This document shows, one piece after another, positions 44,385 through 55,164 of a stretch of 64,000 nt of DNA. The stretch is from Nitrosomonas sp. sh817 (GTDB lineage: Bacteria > Pseudomonadota > Gammaproteobacteria > Burkholderiales > Nitrosomonadaceae). The notes under the pieces are model-generated. The model was not told where the DNA came from. It worked only from the letters and a program-made list of their open reading frames with translations, and searched no databases. The stretch's first letter is position 1; each line of letters starts with the position of its first letter. The stretch spans positions 1,736,001 to 1,800,000 of the forward strand of contig NZ_CP133083.1 of NCBI RefSeq assembly GCF_030908545.1, in the 5' to 3' direction. Position numbers and translations under genes: made by a program.

Positions 44385-46205
44385 GTGATGCGTCCCACTC
44401 GTCTGGAAAAACCGGCGGCCACGCGTAATAACCTGAAAACAATCGCGTCGCTGTTGCCCTATTTATGGGAATTCAAAGTCAGGGTCATTTTGGCGCTCGC
44501 ACTTTTGGTATTGGCAAAGCTCGCGAATGTCTCGGTGCCGCTGGTATTAAAAGAAATCGTCGACGCTTTGGATCAGCCGCGCGCGGAACTGGTACTGCCC
44601 GCATTTTTGTTGATCGGCTACGGTGTGCTGCGATTATGCAGCACTTTATTCGGTGAGCTGCGCGACGCCATTTTCGCCAAAGTCACGCAGCGCGCAATCC
44701 GGCGGGTTGCAATCAAGGTTTTCATGCATCTGCATTCGTTGTCCTTGCGCTTTCATTTGGAGCGCCAAACCGGCGGGGTTTCGCGGGACATCGAGCGCGG
44801 CACGCGAGGTATTTCCTTCTTATTGAATTTCATGCTGTTCAATATCCTGCCGACCTTGCTCGAAATCGGCCTGGTATTGGCCATTTTGACCGGAAAATAC
44901 GATATCCGGTTTGCCGTCATTATTGCCGCCACTTTACTGGCGTACATCGCGCTCACGTTGATTGTGACCGAGTGGCGCATGATTTTCCGCCGCACTATGA
45001 ACAACATGGACTCAAAAGCCAATACCCAAGCGATCGACAGTTTGCTGAATTATGAAACCGTCAAATATTTCGCTAATGAAAATTGGGAAGCACGGCGCTA
45101 CGACGAGCATTTGCAAGCCTGGGAAAAAGCCGCGGTGCGCAACCAAACATCGCTTGCCACCCTGAATGCCGGTCAAAGCGCCATCATCGCCGTCGGTGTT
45201 ACGCTGCTGATGTTTCTCGCGGCCGATCATGTGATCTCCGGCAGCATGACACTGGGCGACCTGGTGTTGATCAACGCATTCATGCTGCAGCTGTACATGC
45301 CGCTCCATTTCCTGGGTTTCGTTTACCGGGAGATCAAACACTCACTGGCGGATATGGAACGGATGTTTACCCTGCTCGACGAAAACCGGGAAATAAAGGA
45401 TAAGCCGGATGCGCATGTGCTTATGCTTAATACGAGTCATGCAACGATCCGTTTTCACGATGTCCATTTTTATTATGAACCGGATCGCCAAATCTTGTTC
45501 GATGTCACCTTTGACATTCCCGCCGGACAGAATATTGCGGTGGTGGGTCACAGCGGTTCGGGCAAGTCGACGCTGGCACGTTTGTTGTTCCGTTTCTATG
45601 ATGTGCAATCGGGCTGTATCCTGATCAACGATCAGGATATCCGCGACATCACCCAGCAAAGTTTGCGCGCAGCCATCGGCATCGTGCCGCAAGATACTGT
45701 GTTATTCAATGACAGTATTTACTACAACATTGCGTACGGACGCCCGGACGCAACGGAAGATGAAGTTTTCGCGGCGGCACGTGCCGCTCATATTCATGAT
45801 TTCATTGAAAGATTACCGATGAAATATGAAACGGTGGTCGGTGAACGCGGTTTGAAATTATCCGGCGGTGAAAAGCAGCGGGTAGCGATTGCACGCACGA
45901 TTCTGAAAAACCCGGCAATCCTGATTTTCGACGAAGCCACATCGGCGCTGGATTCGGAATCAGAGAAACGCATTCAGGCCGAATTAAAGCGCATCGCGGT
46001 CAATCGCACCACGCTAACGATCGCGCACCGGCTATCGACGATCGCCGATGCCGATCAGATCCTGGTGATGGAACAGGGCCGCATCATAGAACGCGGCACG
46101 CATCAGCAATTGCTTGCGGCCAACGGCACTTATGCCCGTATGTGGGAATTACAACAGCAAGAAGAAACTACGCAAGCAAAGCAAACAACCGCCACTGTCA
46201 GTTAA
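44385..46205 (+). CDS. ABC exporter of the Atm1/HMT1 type
   Basis: A 606-residue half-transporter with six membrane helices (about 30-340) and an ATPase domain: Walker A GHSGSGKST (about 388), signature LSGGEKQR (about 492), Walker B LIFDEATSALD (about 513), H-loop AHRLSTI. The sequence YGVLRLCSTLFGELRDAIFAKVTQRAIRRVA and LHSLSLRFHLERQTGGVSRDIERG is typical of Atm1-like exporters, which move glutathione persulfide or glutathione-metal complexes from the cytoplasm. It lies close behind the Nramp relative, so the two may act together in metal handling, which is an inference. Length is normal. Confidence 0.93.
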   Translation: MMRPTRLEKPAATRNNLKTIASLLPYLWEFKVRVILALALLVLAKLANVSVPLVLKEIVDALDQPRAELVLPAFLLIGYGVLRLCSTLFGELRDAIFAKVTQRAIRRVAIKVFMHLHSLSLRFHLERQTGGVSRDIERGTRGISFLLNFMLFNILPTLLEIGLVLAILTGKYDIRFAVIIAATLLAYIALTLIVTEWRMIFRRTMNNMDSKANTQAIDSLLNYETVKYFANENWEARRYDEHLQAWEKAAVRNQTSLATLNAGQSAIIAVGVTLLMFLAADHVISGSMTLGDLVLINAFMLQLYMPLHFLGFVYREIKHSLADMERMFTLLDENREIKDKPDAHVLMLNTSHATIRFHDVHFYYEPDRQILFDVTFDIPAGQNIAVVGHSGSGKSTLARLLFRFYDVQSGCILINDQDIRDITQQSLRAAIGIVPQDTVLFNDSIYYNIAYGRPDATEDEVFAAARAAHIHDFIERLPMKYETVVGERGLKLSGGEKQRVAIARTILKNPAILIFDEATSALDSESEKRIQAELKRIAVNRTTLTIAHRLSTIADADQILVMEQGRIIERGTHQQLLAANGTYARMWELQQQEETTQAKQTTATVS

Positions 46206-46368
46206 CCGTTTACAGCAAAGCTTCTTCTTCCGCGAAAATAAAAAACCGGAAAATACCGGGAAAAAACCAACCTTATCCCTGCGAATGAATGTTAGACGGA
46301 TGTGATAACTTCACACTCCAGAATTTGCCATCAACAATTGCGTAATTACATTCTAGGGAGTCATCGCA

Positions 46369-47229
46369 ATGCTCGTATCTGTTGGTTATCTCATTATTAT
46401 TGTTTCTGTTTTCGGCGGATTTGCTTTGGCCGGGGGCCACCTGGCTTCGCTGTGGCAGCCTGTGGAGCTTCTCATGATTGGTGGAGGCGCTGTTGGGGCA
46501 TTCGTTGTCGGCAATTCGAATAAAGCAATTAAAGCCACCATGAAAGCATTGCCGACCGTTTTCAAAGGCTCGAAGTTTACCAAAGCGTTGTATATGGACC
46601 TGATGACGCTACTGTACGAAATTCTCAGCAAGGTACGTAAAGAAGGCTTGATGTCGATCGAAGGCGATGTCGATGATCCCTCCAATAGCCCGATTTTCAC
46701 GAAATATCCGGATATCCTGGCGGATCATCATATCACCGAGTTTATTACAGATTATCTGCGCCTGATGGTGGGCGGCAATTTGAATTCTCTGGAGATCGAG
46801 AGTTTGATGGACAGCGAACTGGAAACGCACCATCAAGAAGGTGAAGTGCCGATTCATGTGGTATCGAAACTCGGCGACGGATTGCCCGCATTCGGGATTG
46901 TGGCTGCGGTAATGGGCGTGGTGCATACCATGGAGTCGGTGCATTTGCCGCCCAGCGAATTGGGAATTTTGATTGCTGCGGCGCTGGTCGGTACTTTCCT
47001 CGGAATCTTGCTGGCTTACGGCTTTGTCAGCCCATTGGCGGGAAAGCTTGAACATAATCTCCATGAATCCAGCAAGATGTTCGAATGTATCAAAATTACC
47101 CTGCTTGCCAATCTGAACGGCTACTCGCCGGTTTTGGCAGTGGAGTTCGGAAGAAAAGTCCTGTTCACGACCGAAAGACCGTCTTTCTTGGAGTTGGAAG
47201 AGCATGTCAAACAAAGCAAGTCCAAGTAA
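46369..47229 (+). CDS. motA: Flagellar motor stator protein MotA
   Basis: A 286-residue stator subunit with four membrane helices (about 1-22, 30-50, 175-195, 208-228), the cytoplasmic loop with the charged residues that contact FliG (between helices 2 and 3), and the helix 3 motif LPAFGIVAAVMGVVHTM. AGGGAG is placed before the ATG. Forms the 5:2 MotA:MotB proton channel. motB follows after 39 bp. Motility genes otherwise do not appear in this window. Confidence 0.96.
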   Translation: MLVSVGYLIIIVSVFGGFALAGGHLASLWQPVELLMIGGGAVGAFVVGNSNKAIKATMKALPTVFKGSKFTKALYMDLMTLLYEILSKVRKEGLMSIEGDVDDPSNSPIFTKYPDILADHHITEFITDYLRLMVGGNLNSLEIESLMDSELETHHQEGEVPIHVVSKLGDGLPAFGIVAAVMGVVHTMESVHLPPSELGILIAAALVGTFLGILLAYGFVSPLAGKLEHNLHESSKMFECIKITLLANLNGYSPVLAVEFGRKVLFTTERPSFLELEEHVKQSKSK

Positions 47230-47268
47230 TTATTGAATATTTATTCCATCTGAATTACAGGAACAATT

Positions 47269-48183
47269 ATGGCTGACGATCTTGCACAGCGACCGATAGT
47301 TATCAAAAGAATCAAGAAAGTTGCGGGCGGCCATCATGGCGGCGCCTGGAAAATTGCGTATGCCGACTTCGTAACCGCAATGATGGCGTTTTTTTTGTTG
47401 ATGTGGTTACTGGGATCGTCGACCAAAAGTCAATTGGAAGGCATCTCGGAATATTTCAAAACGCCGCTGAAGGTCGCTTTGATGGGCGGATCGTCGATTG
47501 GTGAAAGCAATAGCGTACTCAAAGGCGGCGGTACCGATTTGACACGCCAGCATGGCGAAGTCAAGAAAGGCGCGATCAAGGATGACGATGCCCAAACCAA
47601 GAAAATCATCCGGGAACGGGCGGAGCGCGTCAAATTGGAAGGATTAAAGCAAAAAATCGAAGAAGCGATTGAAAACAATCCGTCGCTCAAAAAATTCGCT
47701 AATCAATTGCTATTGGATATCACTTCGGACGGCTTAAGAATTCAAATCGTCGACGAACAAAACCGCCCGATGTTCGCGTTGGGCAGAGCGGAATTACAGC
47801 CCTATACCAAAACCATATTGCGCGAAATCGGCAAAATGCTGAACGACGTCGACAATAAAATCAGTCTTTCCGGACATACGGATGCCAAGCCGTTCCCCTC
47901 AGGCGACAAAGGTTACAGCAACTGGGAATTATCGGCGGATCGCGCTAATGCCTCAAGGCGCGAATTGGTTGTCGGCGGCATGGATACCAATAAAATCCTG
48001 CAAGTCATCGGATTGTCTTCGGCAGTTCTTTTTGACAAGGACGATCCGCTCAACCCGATCAACCGCCGCATCAGTATCGTGGTTATGAACGAGCGGGCTG
48101 AGAAAGCGGTGACGATGGACAACCCGACCATCGATATCGATATGCAGGATCAACCGAGCACCGAATTGCTGGAAAATCCCTAA
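47269..48183 (+). CDS. motB: Flagellar motor stator protein MotB
   Basis: A 304-residue protein: a short cytoplasmic N-terminus, one membrane helix (about 28-50) with the proton-carrying aspartate D33 in AYADFVTAMMAFFLLMWL, a plug/linker, and an OmpA-like peptidoglycan-binding domain (about 160-280, SLSGHTDAKPFP and NWELSADRANASRRELV). D33 corresponds to D32 of E. coli MotB. Anchors the stator to the cell wall. Pairs with motA. Confidence 0.96.
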   Translation: MADDLAQRPIVIKRIKKVAGGHHGGAWKIAYADFVTAMMAFFLLMWLLGSSTKSQLEGISEYFKTPLKVALMGGSSIGESNSVLKGGGTDLTRQHGEVKKGAIKDDDAQTKKIIRERAERVKLEGLKQKIEEAIENNPSLKKFANQLLLDITSDGLRIQIVDEQNRPMFALGRAELQPYTKTILREIGKMLNDVDNKISLSGHTDAKPFPSGDKGYSNWELSADRANASRRELVVGGMDTNKILQVIGLSSAVLFDKDDPLNPINRRISIVVMNERAEKAVTMDNPTIDIDMQDQPSTELLENP

Positions 48184-48206
48184 AAACTCTCGCGGACTGC
48201 TATCAC

Positions 48207-48953
48207 ATGCTAAAACGTTTTCATCCAAGCATCGCTGCATTGTTGATCCAAATTACAGCGACTGTTACCTCAGGGGTCTTAATAGCGTTATTCTCCGCCA
48301 ATGCCGGCTTATTGGAGTGGGTGATTTTACAAGCATTGCTAGCCGGCTTATTGAGTTTTGTTGCGAGATTACCGGTATGGTGGATGCCCATGCATCTTCT
48401 GTTCATGCCGCTGGTCATCGCCGCTTTGACATTAAATATTTCATCAACTTGGTATTTATTGCTGTTCCTGGGTTTATTGTTAATCTATGGCAAATCGTTC
48501 GTGACCCAAGTGCCTTTGTACCTTTCCAGCGAGAGTGTCAATCAGGCGCTTGAGACTTTATTACCTCAACAGCAACAATTTTCGTTTATTGATCTGGGCA
48601 GCGGCTGCGGCGGATTATTAAAAAATCTTGCCAATGCTCATGATAACGGCTCTTTTCATGGCATCGAATCCGCGCCGGTGCCTTATGTCATCAGCAAATT
48701 ACGCAGCTTGTTGGGTTCGGGATATGATGTGCGCTGGGGAGATTTCTGGAAACACGATTTCTCACGTTATGACGTGGTTTATGCCTATTTATCGCCAGTG
48801 CCGATGAATTCGCTGTGGCAAAAGGCAAAAAAAGAAATGCGTCCCGGCAGTCTGTTAATCAGCAATACTTTCGTTATTCCTGGTGTTGCGCCTGATCAAA
48901 GCATCCGCTTGAACGATTTTTCCAATTCCACGCTTTATCTTTGGCGGTTATGA
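48207..48953 (+). CDS. Membrane-anchored class I SAM-dependent methyltransferase
   Basis: A 248-residue protein. The N-terminal part has about four hydrophobic helices (roughly 12-32, 36-52, 58-76, 79-95); the C-terminal part is a Rossmann methyltransferase domain with the SAM motif FIDLGSGCGGLL (about 127-138) and the motif FHGIESAP. The mostly conserved glycine pattern suggests an active enzyme. Substrate is unknown; lipid or quinone substrates are plausible for membrane-anchored forms. It is the last plus-strand gene before cysS, with a 17-bp convergent gap. Confidence 0.75.
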   Translation: MLKRFHPSIAALLIQITATVTSGVLIALFSANAGLLEWVILQALLAGLLSFVARLPVWWMPMHLLFMPLVIAALTLNISSTWYLLLFLGLLLIYGKSFVTQVPLYLSSESVNQALETLLPQQQQFSFIDLGSGCGGLLKNLANAHDNGSFHGIESAPVPYVISKLRSLLGSGYDVRWGDFWKHDFSRYDVVYAYLSPVPMNSLWQKAKKEMRPGSLLISNTFVIPGVAPDQSIRLNDFSNSTLYLWRL

Positions 48954-48970
48954 CAATCACCTAAAGCCTG

Positions 48971-50353
48971 CTAAACACGCCGCCAGGTAGTGCCCTGAGG
49001 ACCGTCTTCCAAAATAACACCCTGTTGTTGCAGATTTTTCCGGATTTCATCCGCTTCCGCATAACGCCCCGCTTTACGGGCTTCGATACGCTGTTGAATC
49101 AAGGATTCGATCTGCTCATGGGTCAGTGAAGCAGCGCCAACGGCAGCAGAAGTGCTTTGCAAGTAATCAACCGGATTTTGTTGCAGCAAGCCTAACAATC
49201 CACCCAGCGCTTTTAATAAGGCAGCGCCGTCCTTTGCGCCGGTTTTATTGAGCTCGTTCGCCAGCTCAAACAAGACGGCGATGGCATCCGGCGTATTGAA
49301 ATCATCTTCCATGGCGGCTTTGAATTTTTGCGCATGTTGATTATTCCAATCAATGGCTGGCGTATCGAACGAGCCGGCATCCTTTAATGCGATATACAAC
49401 CGGTCGAGCGCCAGTTTGGTATCCTTCAGGTGTTGATCGGAATAATTGAGCGGACTGCGGTAATGCGCCCGCAAAATAAAAAACCGCACGACTTCCGGCT
49501 GATATAACTTGATAATTTCCCGTACGGTAAAGAAATTCCCAAGCGATTTCGACATCTTTTCATTGTCGACGCGCACAAAACCATTGTGCATCCAGTAATT
49601 CACGAACACATGATCATGCGCGCCTTCACTTTGGGCGATTTCGTTTTCGTGATGCGGAAATTGCAAATCCTGGCCGCCGCCATGAATATCAAAATGAATG
49701 CCCAGCAACTGCTCGCTCATCGCCGAGCATTCGATATGCCACCCCGGGCGTCCGTTGCCCCACGGGGATTCCCAAAACGGCTCGCCGGCCTTTGCGGATT
49801 TCCACAACACAAAATCCAGCGGATCCTTTTTACTGGAATCAATCTCAACCCGCTCGCCGGCACGCAAGTCATTCAAAGACTTACCTGACAGCTTTCCGTA
49901 ACCCGGAAAATTATGAACCGCGTAATAAACATCGCCATTACCCGCTTGATACGCCAGATTCTTTTTTATCAATGCATCGATCATGTTGATCATGTGATCA
50001 ACGAAGTTTGTGGCACGCGGTTCATGGCTGGGCGGCAATACTCCCAGCGCCGCGGCGTCTTCATCCATTGCTTGAATAAAACGTGCGGTTAATGCCCCGA
50101 TCGGTTCATTGTTTTGTTGCGCGCGATTAATGATCTTATCGTCGATATCCGTAATGTTGCGTACATAAACAACTTCAAAACCGTTCTCCCTGAACCACCG
50201 CACAACCATATCAAAAACCACCAGAACCCGTGCATGCCCCAAATGGCAATAATCATAAACCGTCATGCCGCAAACATAGATCTTGATCTTTCCGGGTAAG
50301 ATAGGCACGAACTGTTGTTTTTCGCGAGCGATTGAGTTATAAATTTTTAGCAT
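48971..50353 (-). CDS. cysS: Cysteinyl-tRNA synthetase
   Basis: A 460-residue class I synthetase. The zinc-binding Cys28 ([15 protein letters not shown]), the HIGH variant HLGH, the zinc ligands in [13 protein letters not shown] and [15 protein letters not shown], and the KMSKS motif (KMSKSLGN, about residue 269) are all intact. The C-terminal anticodon-binding domain follows. Length is normal. It is divergent from ppiA and convergent with the methyltransferase gene. Confidence 0.97.
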   Translation of the reverse strand: MLKIYNSIAREKQQFVPILPGKIKIYVCGMTVYDYCHLGHARVLVVFDMVVRWFRENGFEVVYVRNITDIDDKIINRAQQNNEPIGALTARFIQAMDEDAAALGVLPPSHEPRATNFVDHMINMIDALIKKNLAYQAGNGDVYYAVHNFPGYGKLSGKSLNDLRAGERVEIDSSKKDPLDFVLWKSAKAGEPFWESPWGNGRPGWHIECSAMSEQLLGIHFDIHGGGQDLQFPHHENEIAQSEGAHDHVFVNYWMHNGFVRVDNEKMSKSLGNFFTVREIIKLYQPEVVRFFILRAHYRSPLNYSDQHLKDTKLALDRLYIALKDAGSFDTPAIDWNNQHAQKFKAAMEDDFNTPDAIAVLFELANELNKTGAKDGAALLKALGGLLGLLQQNPVDYLQSTSAAVGAASLTHEQIESLIQQRIEARKAGRYAEADEIRKNLQQQGVILEDGPQGTTWRRV

Positions 50354-50501
50354 AGGATCAACGATTCAAATTGTAATTCTGTCTATCTTATTGATAGAAT
50401 CTCGGAAACTGTTATTATCTGCACCCAAAATAAATAGCCGCAGAGTATAACATAGTGTTTATATGAAACTCTTACCATCCATTACCACAGGCTGATTATC
50501 G

Positions 50502-51095
50502 ATGCGACGCTGCCAAATTCTTCTGCTCATTATTTTATTTTCAATTCATTTGAACGTTTTTGCAGCATCTATCACGGTCGAAATGAGAACGAATCTTGGC
50601 AACATCGTTCTGGAGCTTTATCCTGATAAAGCCCCCAAAACCGTAGAAAACTTCCTGGAATATATTGAGAACGGTTTCTACAAAAATACGATATTCCATC
50701 GCGTCATTGCCGGGTTTATGATTCAGGGCGGCGGTTTCGACCAAGCGCTCAATCAAAAACCGACCCGTCCGCCGATTCGCAATGAAGCCGCGAATGATCT
50801 CAAAAATGAAATTGGAACCATTGCCATGGCGCGTACATCGGATCCGCATTCGGCATCGGCGCAATTTTTTATTAATGTCGCCAATAATCGATTTCTTGAT
50901 TTTAAAGCACCCAGTCAAAGCGGCTATGGTTATGCGGTATTTGGAAAAGTCGTAAGTGGAATGGAAGTTGTTAACAAAATTGCTGCAACGCCTACCGGTC
51001 CGGCCGGTCCGTTTCCCAGCGACGTACCGAAAAATAAAGTGATTATTGAGGATATTGTCAAATTGCCTTCGTCAAAAAACGGCAATACTCAATAG
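50502..51095 (+). CDS. ppiA: Periplasmic peptidyl-prolyl cis-trans isomerase, cyclophilin type
   Basis: A 197-residue cyclophilin with a signal peptide ([20 protein letters not shown], cleavage after about 21 residues). Core motifs are present: [40 protein letters not shown] and [17 protein letters not shown]. It catalyses proline isomerisation during folding in the periplasm. It shares most of its sequence with the next gene, of which it is the exported paralogue, with a 28-bp gap. Confidence 0.92.
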   Translation: MRRCQILLLIILFSIHLNVFAASITVEMRTNLGNIVLELYPDKAPKTVENFLEYIENGFYKNTIFHRVIAGFMIQGGGFDQALNQKPTRPPIRNEAANDLKNEIGTIAMARTSDPHSASAQFFINVANNRFLDFKAPSQSGYGYAVFGKVVSGMEVVNKIAATPTGPAGPFPSDVPKNKVIIEDIVKLPSSKNGNTQ

Positions 51096-51123
51096 CACAT
51101 TCATCAATCAATTTAGGACTGAT

Positions 51124-51615
51124 ATGGTTAAACTGCAAACTAATTTTGGCGCGATAACTCTCGAACTCGACAGTGAAAAAGCGCCGGAAACCGTACAAAA
51201 TTTCCTCAATTATGTCTCCAGCGGATTTTACGACAATACATTGTTCCATCGTGTCATTGACGATTTCATGATTCAGGGTGGCGGTTTTGCGCCCGGAATG
51301 AAACAAAAACCGACCCAGCCGCCCATCCACAATGAAGCTGCCAATGGTTTACGCAACGACGCCTATACGATTGCCATGGCAAGAACGGCCGATGTTCATT
51401 CTGCAACCGCGCAGTTTTTTATCAATGTAACCAGCAACGGTTTCCTCAACTATAAATCGCCATCACCGCAAGGGTATGGTTATTGCGTTTTCGGCAAAGT
51501 CGTCGAGGGTCAAGATGTCGTGGATAAAATTAAAAAAGTCAAAACTGGTGATTATGCCGGGCATCAGAATGTCCCGTTGGAAGATGTCATTATTGAGAAA
51601 GCCGAAGTGATTTAA
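51124..51615 (+). CDS. ppiB: Cytoplasmic peptidyl-prolyl cis-trans isomerase, cyclophilin type
   Basis: A 163-residue cyclophilin without a signal peptide. [32 protein letters not shown] and [17 protein letters not shown] show the active site. The ATG at 51124 ([16 protein letters not shown]) is chosen because it fits the family start; a longer frame from 51046 overlaps the end of ppiA and adds unsupported residues. Tandem ppiA-ppiB pairs by duplication are common. Confidence 0.94.
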   Translation: MVKLQTNFGAITLELDSEKAPETVQNFLNYVSSGFYDNTLFHRVIDDFMIQGGGFAPGMKQKPTQPPIHNEAANGLRNDAYTIAMARTADVHSATAQFFINVTSNGFLNYKSPSPQGYGYCVFGKVVEGQDVVDKIKKVKTGDYAGHQNVPLEDVIIEKAEVI

Positions 51616-51687
51616 TCACGGGAAAAGCAAAGCAAGCTTTCTCAAACCCCGGATAGTTAATGGCGTCAGTCGCTGACGACTTGAGAT

Positions 51688-52863
51688 TCAGCCCAATCCC
51701 CGCGCCAAATCGGTTTGCAAATCCTGAACGGACTCTAATCCGACCGCAATGCGCAGCAGCCCGTCGGTTATCCCGGCGGCGTCCCGGGCTTCCTGGCTAA
51801 TCCGTGCATGCGTCGTGGTTGCTGGATGCGTCAACGTACTTTTTGCATCCCCCAAGTTTGCGGTGATAGAAATCAATTGGGTTGAATCAATGACACGCCA
51901 CGCGGCCTCCCGCCCTCCTTTAACTTCGAACGAAACAATCCCGCCTCCCGATTTTTGTTGGCGTTTTGCCAAATCGTGCTGCGGATGCGATTCCAAGCCG
52001 GGATAAAATATGCGTGTCACATTCGAGTGCTTCTCGAGCCATTGCGCCATTTTCAAGGCATTTTCGGAATGTGCCTCTACACGGATTTTAAGTGTCTCCA
52101 ATCCTTTCAGAATGACCCAAGCATTGAAGGCGCTCAATGTCGGACCGGCAGTTCGCAAGAAACCGAACACACCACCATCCATCAATAACTCCCGTTTTCC
52201 GAGTACCGCACCACCCAAAACTCTCCCTTGCCCATCGAGATATTTGGTGGCGGAATGAATAACAATATCCGCTCCCAATTCAAGCGGTTTTTGTAAGATC
52301 GGCGTACAGAAGCAGTTATCCACAACCAGCCAGGCACCAGCCATTCTCGCGATACGGGCCAATTCCGCGATATCTGAAATTTCCGTTAATGGATTGGAGG
52401 GCGTTTCCATGAAAAAAAGCTTGGTATTCGGCCGTATCGCGCTTCGCCAGGCATCAACATCCGTCGCGGACACAAAAGTCGTATCAATATTAAACTTCTT
52501 CAGAATGTTGTTAAATAAATTGACGGTTGCGCCAAATAAGCTTTGCGAAGCGACGATATGATCTCCGGCGGATAGTAATCCCATGGTGCAGGCTAAAATC
52601 GCCGACATGCCCGATGATGTTGCAATGCAGGTTTCCGCTCCCTCCAACACTGCCAGGCGTTCTTCAAATGCGGTTACGGTTGGATTGGTAAATCGTGAGT
52701 AAATATTGCCTGGCTCGCTGCCGGAAAAACGGGCGGCCGCTTGAGCTGCACTATCAAACACAAAACTGGAAGTCAAATACATTGCTTCAGAATGCTCATG
52801 GAATTGACTGCGATGAATGCCGGTATGTAATGCGAGCGTTTCTGGTTGCAAATTATCTGACAT
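51688..52863 (-). CDS. metZ: O-succinylhomoserine sulfhydrylase, MetZ type
   Basis: A 391-residue PLP enzyme of the Cys/Met metabolism family. The PLP lysine lies in SATKYLDGQGRVLGG (about residue 208); further motifs are SRFTNPTV, SSGMSAILA and ETPSNPL. It makes homocysteine from O-succinylhomoserine and sulfide. Position directly downstream of purF is the standard arrangement in Pseudomonas and many betaproteobacteria, where the gene is called metZ. A cystathionine gamma-synthase function cannot be fully excluded. Confidence 0.93.
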   Translation of the reverse strand: MSDNLQPETLALHTGIHRSQFHEHSEAMYLTSSFVFDSAAQAAARFSGSEPGNIYSRFTNPTVTAFEERLAVLEGAETCIATSSGMSAILACTMGLLSAGDHIVASQSLFGATVNLFNNILKKFNIDTTFVSATDVDAWRSAIRPNTKLFFMETPSNPLTEISDIAELARIARMAGAWLVVDNCFCTPILQKPLELGADIVIHSATKYLDGQGRVLGGAVLGKRELLMDGGVFGFLRTAGPTLSAFNAWVILKGLETLKIRVEAHSENALKMAQWLEKHSNVTRIFYPGLESHPQHDLAKRQQKSGGGIVSFEVKGGREAAWRVIDSTQLISITANLGDAKSTLTHPATTTHARISQEARDAAGITDGLLRIAVGLESVQDLQTDLARGLG

Positions 52864-52957
52864 ATATATTTGAGGCTTTGAAAATTAAATGGAAATTACA
52901 TTAGATTGTTACACTTGTTTGGGAAAACACATTTCTTAGATAGTTACTGCATTGATT

Positions 52958-54478
52958 CTAATCGGAAAAAACCAAACTCAAATCCAATTGCGTTTTCGAC
53001 TGCGCGAGCGATAGCGGTTGATTGGAATTTCTTTGCAATTCCAAAGTTTTGAGATATTCATGCGTCACATCGCCGGTAATATAAACACCATTGAAACATG
53101 ATGTTTCAAAGTTCTGCACCACAGGCGACACCTTGGATACCGCATGCGTCAGAGCTTCCAAATCCTGGAATATCAGGTAATCCGCACCAATCTCTTCGCA
53201 TATTTCTTCCGCTGTCCGGTCTGTAGCGATCAATTCTTGCCGGGTCGGCATGTCGATACCGTACACATTGGGATATCGCACCGGCGGAGCGGCGGAAGCA
53301 AAAAAGATCTTGTTGGCACCCGCATCCCGCGCCATTTGAACGATTTCCCGGCTGGTAGTGCCCCGCACAATCGAATCGTCGATCAGTAAAACATTCTTGC
53401 CGCGAAATTCAATATTCATGGCGTTCAATTTCTGTCGCACCGATTTACGCCTTTGTTGCTGCCCTGGCATGATGAAAGTACGTCCGACATATCGATTCTT
53501 GATAAAACCTTCCCGGAATTCGATGCCTAAGTGATTGGCAAGCTGCAGCGCACTGGGGCGGCTGGAGTCCGGAATTGGAATAACAACGTCAATGTCCAGA
53601 TGATGCATGGTTTTCTTAATTTTTTCCGCGAGCTGTTCGCCCATATTCAAGCGGGTTTCGTAGACGGAAATCCCATCCATGACAGAATCGGGGCGGGCTA
53701 AATAAACGTATTCGAATATGCACGGATTCAGAGAAAACTGGGTTGCGCATTGCTTATTATAAAAATTACCGTCTTCATCGATAAAAATCGCTTCACCCGG
53801 CGCAACATCCCGAATCAATTTAAAACCCAAGGTATCCAGTGCAACACTCTCCGATGCGATCAGATATTCATCACCCAGCTCATTTTCCGCAGTGCCGAAG
53901 ACCAGCGGCCGGATGCCATAAGGATCGCGAAAAGCTAATAACCCATAGCCGGCGATCATGGCTATGACCGCATAGGCGCCTCTGCATCGTTTATGCACGC
54001 CGGCAACCGCTGCGAAAATTGCCGCCGGATCAAGCTGGCAATTTTTGGTGCTCTCCTGCAGTTCGTGCGCCAGAACATTCAGCAAAACCTCCGAATCCGA
54101 GTTCGTATTGACATGCCGCAGATCCGTTTTAAAAAGTTCCTGATTGAGCTGCTCAGCATTGGTTAGATTGCCATTGTGACTCAATACGATTCCAAAGGGA
54201 GAATTGACATAAAACGGCTGTGCTTCGGCGGGCGAATTAGCAGACCCTGCGGTCGGATAACGCACATGACCGATACCGATATTCCCCGATAAGGCGCGCA
54301 TATTTCTGGTACGAAACACGTCACGGACTAAGCCCAGCCCTTTGTGCATATGAAATGTATTACCTTGCGCAGTCACAATGCCGCTTGCATCTTGCCCGCG
54401 ATGCTGCAGCATTAACAACCCATCATACAGAAGTTGATTCGCCGGAGATTTTGCAACAATACCGAGAATTCCGCACAT
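52958..54478 (-). CDS. purF: Amidophosphoribosyltransferase
   Basis: A 506-residue enzyme catalysing the first step of purine synthesis. The N-terminal nucleophile glutaminase starts MCGILGIVA, so Cys2 is the catalytic residue after Met removal; no propeptide is seen. The PRTase domain carries the PRPP motif [13 protein letters not shown] (about 362-374). Length is normal. It lies between cvpA and metZ, the classical order. Confidence 0.97.
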   Translation of the reverse strand: MCGILGIVAKSPANQLLYDGLLMLQHRGQDASGIVTAQGNTFHMHKGLGLVRDVFRTRNMRALSGNIGIGHVRYPTAGSANSPAEAQPFYVNSPFGIVLSHNGNLTNAEQLNQELFKTDLRHVNTNSDSEVLLNVLAHELQESTKNCQLDPAAIFAAVAGVHKRCRGAYAVIAMIAGYGLLAFRDPYGIRPLVFGTAENELGDEYLIASESVALDTLGFKLIRDVAPGEAIFIDEDGNFYNKQCATQFSLNPCIFEYVYLARPDSVMDGISVYETRLNMGEQLAEKIKKTMHHLDIDVVIPIPDSSRPSALQLANHLGIEFREGFIKNRYVGRTFIMPGQQQRRKSVRQKLNAMNIEFRGKNVLLIDDSIVRGTTSREIVQMARDAGANKIFFASAAPPVRYPNVYGIDMPTRQELIATDRTAEEICEEIGADYLIFQDLEALTHAVSKVSPVVQNFETSCFNGVYITGDVTHEYLKTLELQRNSNQPLSLAQSKTQLDLSLVFSD

Positions 54479-54600
54479 AGAGATGCTCCGTTGGTTTTGC
54501 TTAAATCAGAATTAAATTTGGAATTAGTAAACTTAATTGCCGCGCTACTGTTGCTTTTTTAAAAAACAAAATGAAATCCGGCCATCACGCACACAAGCGC

Positions 54601-55107
54601 CTAAAAATTTTCTTTTCTTTCAAAACTAATACGTTTTGATAAATCATCGGGCAGCCATGGCAGCACTTGGGTCGCGATCGATTCCAAAGGACCGCTTAAT
54701 AAGGCTTGATGCCAGAAAACCTGGTTTGGAATTGTCGTCAGACCTGCCATCAAAACCAGTAAAATTACTATCGCCAACGCCCGGATAAACCCGAAAACCG
54801 AACCAAGCAACCGATCAATAAACCCCAATCCGATGCCCTTAATCAAGGCGGACAGCAACATCGTCGCGAGCGCCGTGATCAACAAGACTGCAAGAAACGT
54901 TACAACAAAAGCAATGGCATAACGCAAGGTTTCACCGACAATCTCGCCGGGTAAAAACTGCTCCGTTAACGAAGAGTAGGAGCTAGCCGCAATAAAAGCA
55001 ACAATCCAACCGGCAATGGACAATCCTTCACGGACAAATCCACGCAGAATACTCAATACAATCGATACTAAAAAAATAGCGGAAACAACATAATCAAAAA
55101 CGGTCAT
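54601..55107 (-). CDS. cvpA: CvpA family membrane protein
   Basis: A 168-residue protein with about four membrane helices (roughly 3-22, 28-46, 62-90, 103-124), the CvpA opening FDYVVSAIFLVSIVLSILRGFVREG and the motif GFIDRLLGSVFGFIRALAIV. E. coli CvpA is needed for colicin V production and is linked with envelope homeostasis; function is otherwise unclear. Located upstream of purF as usual. Confidence 0.92.
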   Translation of the reverse strand: MTVFDYVVSAIFLVSIVLSILRGFVREGLSIAGWIVAFIAASSYSSLTEQFLPGEIVGETLRYAIAFVVTFLAVLLITALATMLLSALIKGIGLGFIDRLLGSVFGFIRALAIVILLVLMAGLTTIPNQVFWHQALLSGPLESIATQVLPWLPDDLSKRISFERKENF

Positions 55108-55164
55108 CAGTCGTGATAAATACTATCTTGTTAATTGATTAGCATAAATAATTGCGATACCGGC

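Noticed and set aside
51046..51123. Longer start for ppiB overlapping ppiA
   Set aside because: The cyclophilin fold begins at MVKLQTNFG; the extension comes from the ppiA gene read in another frame.
51664..51678. CGTCAG-TCG-CTGACG hairpin between ppiB and metZ as a terminator
   Set aside because: The 6-bp stem has no T-run on either strand, so it is not listed as a terminator.
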